Shown piece by piece: positions 24,787-32,225 of a DNA stretch of 64,000 nucleotides. The notes under the pieces are model-generated. The model was not told the origin of the DNA, did no database searches, and worked only from the letters and a program-made list of their open reading frames with translations. The position numbers and the translations under genes are program-made. The stretch lies in contig NZ_PPTR01000001.1 of NCBI RefSeq assembly GCF_003339845.1, forward strand, positions 434,001-498,000, given 5' to 3'. The DNA comes from Gordonibacter sp. 28C (lineage in GTDB: Bacteria > Actinomycetota > Coriobacteriia > Coriobacteriales > Eggerthellaceae). Position 1 is the first letter of the stretch. Each line of letters begins with the position of its first letter.

Positions 24787-27045
24787 TTACCCGCGCATAG
24801 TCTGTTCCCGCTCCCCGCGCCGCCGCGCGACGCGACCGGCGCCCAGGGCTCCGGCCAGCGCGCAGAGCGCGACGACCGAGGCGGTTGCCGAAGCGCTTGC
24901 GGCACCGTCGCCGGTTTTGGCGAGGGCGCTCCCGCCCGGCGAGTCGGGGCCGTTCTTGACGACGATGCGCCCTTGCCCGTTCGGGTCGGCGTACGCGGCG
25001 CCGATCGTGCCGCCCAGATCGTTCGTGATGAAGTCGATGAGCGCTTCGTTGTCCAATCCGAGCAGGGTCACGGCATCGCTCTTGAGCATGGTCATGCCGT
25101 CGCCGCCCTGCTCGAGGTAGTAGGTGTGCGACGCCACGCGGTACGTCTTGCTCACGTCGAGCGGACGTCCGCCCACGGTCACGTTCTGCACGCGGTACGG
25201 GCCGTCCACGCGCACGAAGTTGCTGGTGGCGTCCGTGACGACCGAGGAAGGGACGTCGGTTCGGATGGTGTAGCTTATGCCCGACACCTGCAGGAACCCG
25301 CCCAGCGGGGCAGGGTACATGCGGGCGCCCATCTCAAGCGCGTCGAGCAGGTCTTGGCCGCGCACCTCGGCCACGCACAGCTGGTTGTTGTAGGGCTGCA
25401 CGTCGATGAGGTTGCCGTAGGTGACGTCGCCCGCCTCGACGTCGGCGCGGATGCCCCCGCCGTTCACGAAGGCGGCGTCGACCTGCAGGCCGCCGCGCAC
25501 GGCGGACGCGTAGTAGGCGTCGGCCACGAAGTCGCCCAGGTTGGTTTCCTGCGCGCGGACGGCCCATTCCTTGTTGGGGTAGAGCGCCATCAGGCGGTAG
25601 TCCGAGGTGCCTATCTTTTTGCCGGTTGTCTTCTTGATTTCGGCATCGAGCTTGTTGACCAGCGCCAACGTGCCCGGATCCTGGTCGGTCCAGTCGCTCA
25701 CCAGCTTTCCCGCGATGCTGCCGGCTGCGGTTGGCGCCGTCGCGGCGGGGGATTCGCCGAGCGCGTTTGCGGAGGTGTCGAGCGCGGGCGCGCCGAGGTC
25801 GTTGGAGGTGGCTGCGGGCTCGGCTGCACGGGACGTCGGGCGCAGGTTGGTTGCGCCGGGCGATCCCTCCGCGTCGCTTTCGCCGTTCGTCGCGCCGTTC
25901 TCCGCGTCGGGATTCTCTGCGCTTGGATCGGGGTCGTCGCCCTCGTCAGTAGGAACGGCCCCGGTCGCACCGCCGCCCGGTGCGTCGCTCGCGGCGGAGC
26001 GGTCGCCGTCGTCCGTTCCGAGCAAGCCGTCTTCGGCGTCGGCCTTCGACGCTGCGTCGGCATCCGCGCTGTCGGCCAGCTCGGTGCCGTCGGCCGCGTT
26101 CACGGCGGCGGCCGAAACGGTGCTCGTCGCGGGGTCGATGGTCAGCACGCCGATGTTCACCAGCTGCGTGCCGGTTTGCGCCAGGGGCACGTCGTTGCCG
26201 TCCTTGTTCTTCACGACTTGCTCGTACGCTTCGTGCGAGTGGCCGTCGATGAACGCGTCGATGCCGGTCGTGTTCGCCACCACCGTGTCGCTGCGCCACC
26301 GTTCGGTGATGCCCGCCTGTCCCAAGTGCCCGATGGCCACCACGTAGTCGGCGCCGGCGGCGCGCGCGGCGTCCACCGCGTTCTGCACGGCGGCGTAGAG
26401 CGCCGCGCCGGACTCGTCCTGGCAGAACCCGTAGACGAAGTTGCCGTCTTGGTCCTTGAAGCTGGCGGGCGACGACTTCGTCAGTGTCTCGGGCGTGCAG
26501 ATGCCCACGTAGGCCACCTTCGTCTTGCTCGCGCCGGTGCCGTATTCCCTGATGGCGTAGGCGTCGAACACCGTCTTGCCCGTGCGAAGATCCATGAAGT
26601 TGCAGGAGATGTACTGCGCGTTCGCCCTGTCCACGAGCTTGTTGAACTGCTCCATGCCGTAGTCGAACTCGTGGTTGCCGGGAACGGCGATGTCGTATCC
26701 GGCCTGGTTCATTATGTCGATGAGGTACTCGCCCTTCGTAAGCGTGCCCATGGCTCTGCCCTGCACGGCGTCGCCCGCGTCCACCAGCGCCACGTTGGCG
26801 TTGCCGTACGCGCTCTCGGCGTTTTTGACATAGGAGACCAGGCTCGCGTACCCCAGGTTCTCGTTCTTGGCGTCTTGGTCTACGGCGCAGTGCACGTCGT
26901 TGGTGTGCACGATGACGATGGGGGAGGACGATCCTGCGTTCGCGCCGTCGTCCGCATAGGCGCCGACGGGGATGCCGACCAGCGATGCCGCCAGGGTGAA
27001 CGCGGCGAATACGGCGAAGAACCTGCGGGTCATGTTTCTGCTCAT
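24787..27045 (-). CDS. Surface-anchored 5'-nucleotidase/2',3'-cyclic phosphodiesterase
   Basis: Secreted metallophosphoesterase of 752 residues. ATG 27045 (GAAGG upstream) begins a signal peptide (basic MSRNMTRR, hydrophobic core, AYADDG cleavage region). The catalytic domain starts IVIVHTNDVHCAVDQDAKN, with VDAGDAVQG and VPGNHEFDYG following. An acidic Ala/Asp/Glu linker (about 280-390) interrupts before the C-terminal 5'-nucleotidase domain (ETNLGDFVADAYY, FVNGGGIRADVE). The tail LAKTGDG, a hydrophobic helix and RRRGER is a sortase-type anchor with an LAKTG variant. Expected role: nucleotide scavenging or phosphate release at the surface. A TATAAT on this strand lies at 27135-27130. Confidence 0.92.
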   Translation of the reverse strand: MSRNMTRRFFAVFAAFTLAASLVGIPVGAYADDGANAGSSSPIVIVHTNDVHCAVDQDAKNENLGYASLVSYVKNAESAYGNANVALVDAGDAVQGRAMGTLTKGEYLIDIMNQAGYDIAVPGNHEFDYGMEQFNKLVDRANAQYISCNFMDLRTGKTVFDAYAIREYGTGASKTKVAYVGICTPETLTKSSPASFKDQDGNFVYGFCQDESGAALYAAVQNAVDAARAAGADYVVAIGHLGQAGITERWRSDTVVANTTGIDAFIDGHSHEAYEQVVKNKDGNDVPLAQTGTQLVNIGVLTIDPATSTVSAAAVNAADGTELADSADADAASKADAEDGLLGTDDGDRSAASDAPGGGATGAVPTDEGDDPDPSAENPDAENGATNGESDAEGSPGATNLRPTSRAAEPAATSNDLGAPALDTSANALGESPAATAPTAAGSIAGKLVSDWTDQDPGTLALVNKLDAEIKKTTGKKIGTSDYRLMALYPNKEWAVRAQETNLGDFVADAYYASAVRGGLQVDAAFVNGGGIRADVEAGDVTYGNLIDVQPYNNQLCVAEVRGQDLLDALEMGARMYPAPLGGFLQVSGISYTIRTDVPSSVVTDATSNFVRVDGPYRVQNVTVGGRPLDVSKTYRVASHTYYLEQGGDGMTMLKSDAVTLLGLDNEALIDFITNDLGGTIGAAYADPNGQGRIVVKNGPDSPGGSALAKTGDGAASASATASVVALCALAGALGAGRVARRRGEREQTMRG

Positions 27046-27351
27046 GGGCGACCTTCGTTTCGGGGGCCGGGTCGTTCGCGCCGCACCCTTCGCATGCGGG
27101 TGGCCGAGCCGCGAACGCTGATGCCGCCCATTATACGATGGATGCCTCGGCGGAACACGCTCCTTCTGCAACCGTTACCCGTCGCCGTTGCGAACGAACG
27201 GGAAAGCGGCATGGACGCCCGTCGCGCCCGGCGGCCTCGGGTTTGCCTCGCCGCCTCGGAAGGAGAAGGTGCGAGAGGCCATCCTGTCCGAACGGCTTTC
27301 AACGCACCTGTCCCCCACGCTCCTTGTTGCCGCCCGGCAGAACGGGCCGGA

Positions 27352-28818
27352 TTAGAACACCGAAATGGTTCCCGTGGCCATGAGCGCTATCGACAGGATC
27401 ATGACCGCCACGATGACGGCGGCGATGATCTTGTCGGCCACGTGGGGCAGTATCGGTTCGTCGCGCCCCTTCTGGCCAACGACGTACACGATGATGCCCG
27501 GCGCGAACAGGATCGTGGTGATCATGATGCCCACGAGGCCGGCCGCCCACACGAGGAACACCGTGTAGATGAAGCCGACGGTGCCCAAAATGCGCGCCTT
27601 CGCGATCTGGTCGGGCTGCAGCGACTCGCGCTTCCAGGCGATCTTCATGTAGTACGCGGCCGAGCACACGTAGGGGATGAGGATGGTGGACACGGCGCAC
27701 GCGTAGAAGAACTGGTACGTGGACGACGAGAACACCGACACGATCAGGAACAGCTGCGTGATGCCCGCCGAGATGAGCACGGTGACGATGGGCGCGCCGT
27801 TCTTGTTCGTGCGGGCGAACGCCTTGGGGAACACGCCCTGGCGCGCAGCCTCGAACGGCGTCTCGGCGGCGATGATCACGTAGCCCAGCATGGCGCCCAG
27901 AAGCGACAGCACCACGCCCAGGTTCACGATGCCCGCTCCCACCGGTCCGATGGCGTGCTCGAGGATGCCGGCCATGGACGGCGTGGCCAACGCGGCCATC
28001 TCGGCGCGGGGCATGATGCCCATGCTCTCGATGGAGATGATCAGGTACAGCACGAACACGGCGGCGAAGCCGATGACGGTGGCGCGGCCGACGTCGCGGG
28101 CGTACTTCGCGCGGCCCGAGATGACCACGGCGCCCTCGATGCCGGTGAACACCCACACGAGCGCGATCATGGTTGAAACGACCTGGGTCATGAAGTCGGG
28201 GCCTCCCGCCTCGCCCCAGAAGTTCTCCATGAAGATGGCGGGGTCGAACTTGCCCAGCAGCGCGATGGACAGCACGAACAGCGCGAGGGGCACCAGTTTC
28301 GCGATGGTGACCACCACGTTGATGCCGGCCGCCTCCTTCACGCCGCGGGCCACCAGCACCACGAGCACCCACAGGAAAGCGGACGCGCATACGCACGACA
28401 GCAGGTTGTTTCCGCTCTCGAACGGGTGGAAGAAGTACCCGAGCGCCGAGAACAGCAGGATGGCGAACGACACGTTGGACAGGCAGGCGGAGATCCAGTA
28501 GCCCCACGCCGAGTTGAACCCGACGTACTTGGTGAACCCGGCGGCGGCGTACGCATAGATGCCGCCGGTGAGGTCGGGACGCGCTTGGGACAGCCCGTTG
28601 AAGCACATCATGAGCGAAAACACGCCGACAAAGCAGATGGCCCAGCTCACCAGCACGGCGCCGGTGTTGGCTCCGCCGGCCGCCATGTCGCCGGCCAGGG
28701 CGAAGATGCCGCCGCAGATGCTCGCGGTGATCACCATCATGGTGAGACGGAACAGGCTCAGGCCGTTCGGGTCGATGATCATGCCCTTGTCGGCGCTTTT
28801 CGAGACAGCACGAGACAT
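27352..28818 (-). CDS. APC superfamily amino acid permease/antiporter
   Basis: Membrane transporter of 488 residues with about 12 helices. The N-terminus has the APC-type SICGGIFALAGDMAAGG and later GGIYAYAAAGFTKYVGFNSA. It resembles arginine/ornithine-type antiporters (ArcD/YjdE group), but substrate is inferred. ATG 28818 is preceded by GGAGGGGCC. It lies directly downstream of the dimethylargininase gene on the same strand, separated by 360 bp holding a dispersed repeat. The neighbour suggests uptake of arginine, methylarginines or citrulline exchange. Confidence 0.88.
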   Translation of the reverse strand: MSRAVSKSADKGMIIDPNGLSLFRLTMMVITASICGGIFALAGDMAAGGANTGAVLVSWAICFVGVFSLMMCFNGLSQARPDLTGGIYAYAAAGFTKYVGFNSAWGYWISACLSNVSFAILLFSALGYFFHPFESGNNLLSCVCASAFLWVLVVLVARGVKEAAGINVVVTIAKLVPLALFVLSIALLGKFDPAIFMENFWGEAGGPDFMTQVVSTMIALVWVFTGIEGAVVISGRAKYARDVGRATVIGFAAVFVLYLIISIESMGIMPRAEMAALATPSMAGILEHAIGPVGAGIVNLGVVLSLLGAMLGYVIIAAETPFEAARQGVFPKAFARTNKNGAPIVTVLISAGITQLFLIVSVFSSSTYQFFYACAVSTILIPYVCSAAYYMKIAWKRESLQPDQIAKARILGTVGFIYTVFLVWAAGLVGIMITTILFAPGIIVYVVGQKGRDEPILPHVADKIIAAVIVAVMILSIALMATGTISVF

Positions 28819-28955
28819 GGCCCCTCCTTTCAAGGGGTTGCAGGGAGTGCGGACGCAGGGCACGAAGGGTGCGAGCGTCAGAAATGAAACGGCGCGCCGG
28901 GCAGAGCCGCAGCGCGCCGTATGCGGCGATGTTGGAGATTGTCGTCCCGAACCCC

Positions 28956-29146
28956 TGTCATCCTGAGCGAGCGGAGCATTCGACAGTCCAGTGGACTGTC
29001 GAACTCCCGAGCACGCGGAGCGGGCGCAGGGAGGCCCCGCGGAGCGGGGACGAAGGATCCCGCGCGGCGCTAGCCGTGAGGCTTTCTGCTGTCGCCGCAC
29101 GGGATCCTTCGACTCCGCGCCTGGCGGCGCTCCGCTCTGGATGACA
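28956..29146. repeat. CATCCTGAGCG..GAAGGATCC repeat (full copy)
   Basis: About 190 bp. The left end TGTCATCCTGAGCG and right end CTGGATGACA are inverse related. Inside, a palindrome TTCGACAGTCCA / TGGACTGTCGAA and an inner stem GAAGGATCCCGCGCGGCG / CGCCGCACGGGATCCTTC can fold. It separates the APC permease from the dimethylargininase gene and may weaken transcription between them. See also 20766 and 53317. Confidence 0.85.
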
Positions 29147-29178
29147 GGGCAGCAGCTTGAGCGGGGACGACAAAAGAG

Positions 29179-29955
29179 CTAGAAGCGGAGGCTTAGGCAG
29201 CTCAGGCCGCCGTCCAGCTTGCGATACTCGGACGTGTCGACCGTGATGGTCTCGTAGCCGGCGTCCTGCACGGCCTTCAACACGGTGGGATAGCCCTCGG
29301 GCACGATGACGGTGCCGTTGACCCAGATGCAGTTCGCGGCGTACGCCTCGTCCTCGGGGATCTCGATGCGGTTGTACTGCTCGAAGTCGGGCTTCGTCAC
29401 GAACTCGCCGGACACCAGCATGTTGCCGTCTTCCAGGTAGTTCACGCCGGTCTTCAGGTGCAGGACCTTCTCCAGTTTCACTTCGGAACCCTCGAGGCCC
29501 CAACCTTCCAGGATCTCGCAGAACTGGCGGATGCCCTCCTCGTTCGTGCGGGCGGACTGGCCCACGTAGAAGTGGTCGCCCACCATCATGACGTCGCCGC
29601 CGTCCAGCGTGCCGGGGCTCTGGATGTGCTTCACGTGCTCGTCGTCGAAGAACTTGCGCACGGCGGGCTCGATCTCGTCCTTCTCGCCGTTGCGGCTCGC
29701 GGCGCCCGGGTTCGTGATGATGGCGCCGCAGCGCGTGATGACCGCGGGATCTTCCACGAAGCAGGAGTCGGGGAACTGCTCGAGGGCGGGCAGCACGGTC
29801 ACTTCGACGCCGCACTCCTTGAGGGCCGCGATGTAGTCGTCGTGCTGCTTGAGCGCCTTCTCGTAATCGGGCTGGCCCAGCTCGGGGGCGGAGGTGATGC
29901 CCTCGTCCATAGACTTGGCGGGGCGGCGGACGATGACGTTGGAGAACTTGGTCAT
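29179..29955 (-). CDS. Dimethylargininase (DDAH) family hydrolase
   Basis: Cytosolic guanidino-group hydrolase of 258 residues, DDAH branch of the amidinotransferase superfamily: asymmetric dimethylarginine to citrulline and dimethylamine, or a related arginine analogue. Motifs: FPDSCFVEDPAV (near 67), SPGTLDGGDVMMV (near 113) and the C-terminal nucleophile Cys in GGLSCLSLRF. ATG 29955 follows AAAGGA at 8 nt; a longer reading into the promoter lacks a ribosome site. It is transcribed from a strong promoter at 30032-30004 carrying a GntR-like site, divergent from a GntR regulator, with an APC permease downstream. An arginine deiminase role is less likely at this length. Confidence 0.88.
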   Translation of the reverse strand: MTKFSNVIVRRPAKSMDEGITSAPELGQPDYEKALKQHDDYIAALKECGVEVTVLPALEQFPDSCFVEDPAVITRCGAIITNPGAASRNGEKDEIEPAVRKFFDDEHVKHIQSPGTLDGGDVMMVGDHFYVGQSARTNEEGIRQFCEILEGWGLEGSEVKLEKVLHLKTGVNYLEDGNMLVSGEFVTKPDFEQYNRIEIPEDEAYAANCIWVNGTVIVPEGYPTVLKAVQDAGYETITVDTSEYRKLDGGLSCLSLRF

Positions 29956-30003
29956 AAAACGGTCCTTTCGTTGAGGTGGAGCTTTCGGCTCGCTATGCCG
30001 CAT

Positions 30004-30032
30004 ATTGTATTCTGTATATTGTATACAATCAA
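30004..30032 (-). promoter_or_regulatory. Dimethylargininase promoter with FCD-GntR-type operator
   Basis: Read on the minus strand: TTGATT (30032-30027), 17-nt spacer, TACAAT (30009-30004). The palindrome TTGTATACAA (30019-30028) lies in the spacer and touches the -35 box. It fits the TNGT-N-ACNA pattern known for FadR-type GntR proteins, and it lies in an AT-rich island within GC-rich DNA. Confidence 0.7.
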
Positions 30033-30268
30033 GAGGAAACAAGAACTTTTTTCAAATCGTGGAAAACGGACGAGCGGGTGCGCGGGTTTGCAGGGGGGGG
30101 GGTCTCGCAACTGCAAACGATTTCGTGCGCTTTGCGCGGCATCCAACCGGACGGGCATTCAACGCGGCTATCGCGGCATGCCGTTCGCCACGGCCTTTCG
30201 CTCATCTGCCGTGGCCGAGCGCAAAGAGCTGCCCGCCTTCCTCAAAGAGCGTATAGGGAGCGATATGG

Positions 30269-30283
30269 TATATTGGTATACAT
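30269..30283 (+). promoter_or_regulatory. gntR promoter with a related operator
   Basis: Extended -10 TGGTATATT (TATATT at 30269-30274) with TTGGTATACAT at 30273-30283, similar to the TTGTATACAA site in front of the divergent gene. This is consistent with the GntR protein repressing itself and the dimethylargininase gene. A G10 tract lies at 30093-30102 between the two promoters. Confidence 0.5.
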
Positions 30284-30308
30284 GGAAACAGCTTGACAGG
30301 CGGGCAGC

Positions 30309-30959
30309 ATGACGAACGAGTTCCGGTCGCTCAAAGACCACGTGTACGACTACATCGCCGACCTCATCGACGGGGGGACGCTGGGCGACGACCATAAAAT
30401 CAGCGAGCAGCAGATATGCGATGCGCTGGGCGTGAGCCGCACGCCGGTGCGCGAGGCGCTCATCCAGCTTGCCGCCGACGGCTATCTCGAGAACGTGCCG
30501 CGCAAGGGCTTCTACGTGAAGCGCGTGACGGAGGACAGCGCGCGCGAGATCGTGGAGGTCATAGCGCCCCTCGACGGCCGCGCGGCGCTTCTGGCCGTAA
30601 ACGAGATGACCGACGACGACATCGCCCAGCTGCAGTTCCTGCACGGATCCATGCAGCTCGCCATAGACAAGGGCCTGTACAAGAAGTACGACGACCTGCA
30701 GCGCGACTTCCACAACTGCTACGTGGAGAAGTGCGGCAACTCGCGGCTTATCGAGTTCGTCCACCAGCTTAACCGCTACTTTATGAAACGGGAGTACGCC
30801 AACGTGGACGCCGCCGACCTCGACGCGCTGCTGCGCAAGGCCAACGACGAGCATGCCGAGATCGTTCGGCTGTTCGAGCAACGCGACGGTGCCGCGCTGC
30901 AACGTTATATCCGCGACGTGCACTGGAGCAACGACAATGCGAAATTCCTCGTCTGGTAA
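30309..30959 (+). CDS. GntR family regulator, FCD (FadR) subfamily
   Basis: Transcription factor of 216 residues. The N-terminal winged helix (about 8-70) has SEQQICDALGVSRTPVREAL, the classical GntR recognition region, then LIQLAADGYLENVPRKGFYV. The C-terminal all-helical FCD ligand domain follows (about 85-210), with the Asp/His pattern DDLQRDFHNCYVEK. It is divergent from dimethylargininase with matching operators on both sides (30019 and 30273), so it probably senses arginine-related or organic acid ligands. The next gene starts inside it (23-bp overlap). Confidence 0.92.
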   Translation: MTNEFRSLKDHVYDYIADLIDGGTLGDDHKISEQQICDALGVSRTPVREALIQLAADGYLENVPRKGFYVKRVTEDSAREIVEVIAPLDGRAALLAVNEMTDDDIAQLQFLHGSMQLAIDKGLYKKYDDLQRDFHNCYVEKCGNSRLIEFVHQLNRYFMKREYANVDAADLDALLRKANDEHAEIVRLFEQRDGAALQRYIRDVHWSNDNAKFLVW

Positions 30960-32223
30960 GAAACCCGACGCCGTGCCAACCTGTCCCCATGCCCGCGCAT
31001 GCGGCGCCTGCCAGCATGTGAACGAGCCTTACGCCGAGCAGCTGGCCCGCAAGGACGCGCGCGTGGCCGAGCTGTTCGGCGGCATCGACGGCGCCGAGCT
31101 GCGTCTCATCCTGGGCATGGACGACCCCTACCGTTACCGCAACAAGGTGGTCTCGCCCTACGCGCCGGGCAAGAAGCTGCCGGGTGCGGCGCCGGCCGGC
31201 AAGGGCAAGGGCTCGCGCGGCGACCGCGCCCGCGACGCGCGCGATCGCCGCGCGGCGGGCCGCCCGCGCCACGAGATACTCTGCGGCATGTACGCCGCCC
31301 ACTCGCATCGCATCGTGCCCACCGACGAGTGCCTCGTGGAGAACGAGGAGGCCAAGCGCGTGATCCTGGCCATCCGCAACCTCATGCCCCGCTTCGGCAT
31401 GGAACCCTACCGCGAGGACGCGGGCAGCGGCTTTCTGCGCCACGCGGTGGTGCGCGTGGGGCACACGAGCGGCGAGATGCTGGTCACGCTGGTGACGAAC
31501 GGTCGGGAGTTCCCCGGGTCCCGCGCTTTTTGCCGCGAACTCGTCAAGCGCTGCCCGGGCGTCACCACCATCGTGCAGAACGTGAACGAGCGCCAGACGA
31601 ACGTGATCCTGGGCGAGCGCGAGCAGACGCTGTACGGTCCGGGTTTCATACTGGACCAGCTGTGCGGTTTGAGCTTCCGCATCTCGTCGCAGTCGTTCTA
31701 CCAGGTGAACGCCGTGCAGACCGAGGTGCTGTACCGGCAGGCCGTGGAGTTGGCGGGCCTCACCGGCACGGAGCGCGCGGTGGACGCGTACTGCGGCACC
31801 GGAACCATCGGGCTCGTGGCCGCCAAGCACGGGGCGGCGCAGGTCACGGGCGTGGACTCCGTGGCGTCGGCCATCCGCGACGCGCGCGAGAACGCCCGGC
31901 ACAACGGCGTGGAGAACGCGCGGTTCGTCGTGGACGACGCGGGCGCCTTCATGCGCAAGGCGGCCGCCGAGGGGGAGCGGCCCGACGTCGTGCTCATGGA
32001 CCCGCCCCGAGCCGGTTCGAGCGAGGAGTTCCTAGAATCGCTGGCGGCGTGCGCGCCCGCGCGCGTGGTGTACATCTCCTGCAATCCTGAAACGCAGGTT
32101 CACGACGTGCGGCACCTGGAGCGCCGCGGCTACCGCTTGCGGGTGCTGCAGCCGGTGGACATGTTCCCGCATACGGACCATATCGAGACGATTGCGCTTC
32201 TTGAGCGCGAAGGAGGGCGATAG
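30937..32223 (+). CDS. 23S rRNA/tRNA uracil-5-methyltransferase (RlmD/TrmA family)
   Basis: SAM-dependent RNA m5U methyltransferase of 428 residues. The 4Fe-4S motif is CPHARACGACQH (near 15-26) with a further Cys in TDECLVEN. Residues about 70-100 are a basic Arg/Gly/Lys insertion. The SAM motif is VDAYCGTGTIGLVAA and the catalytic Cys lies in VVYISCNPETQ. ATG 30937 overlaps the gntR end by 23 bp. The following GGDEF gene starts 3 bp after the stop. Whether the target is 23S rRNA or tRNA cannot be told from sequence alone. Confidence 0.9.
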   Translation: MRNSSSGKKPDAVPTCPHARACGACQHVNEPYAEQLARKDARVAELFGGIDGAELRLILGMDDPYRYRNKVVSPYAPGKKLPGAAPAGKGKGSRGDRARDARDRRAAGRPRHEILCGMYAAHSHRIVPTDECLVENEEAKRVILAIRNLMPRFGMEPYREDAGSGFLRHAVVRVGHTSGEMLVTLVTNGREFPGSRAFCRELVKRCPGVTTIVQNVNERQTNVILGEREQTLYGPGFILDQLCGLSFRISSQSFYQVNAVQTEVLYRQAVELAGLTGTERAVDAYCGTGTIGLVAAKHGAAQVTGVDSVASAIRDARENARHNGVENARFVVDDAGAFMRKAAAEGERPDVVLMDPPRAGSSEEFLESLAACAPARVVYISCNPETQVHDVRHLERRGYRLRVLQPVDMFPHTDHIETIALLEREGGR

Positions 32224-32225
32224 CC

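Noticed and set aside
24973-28176. A 1067-codon plus-strand frame across the nucleotidase and APC genes
   Set aside because: Low-complexity composition, crosses two clearly real minus-strand genes and their promoter gap.
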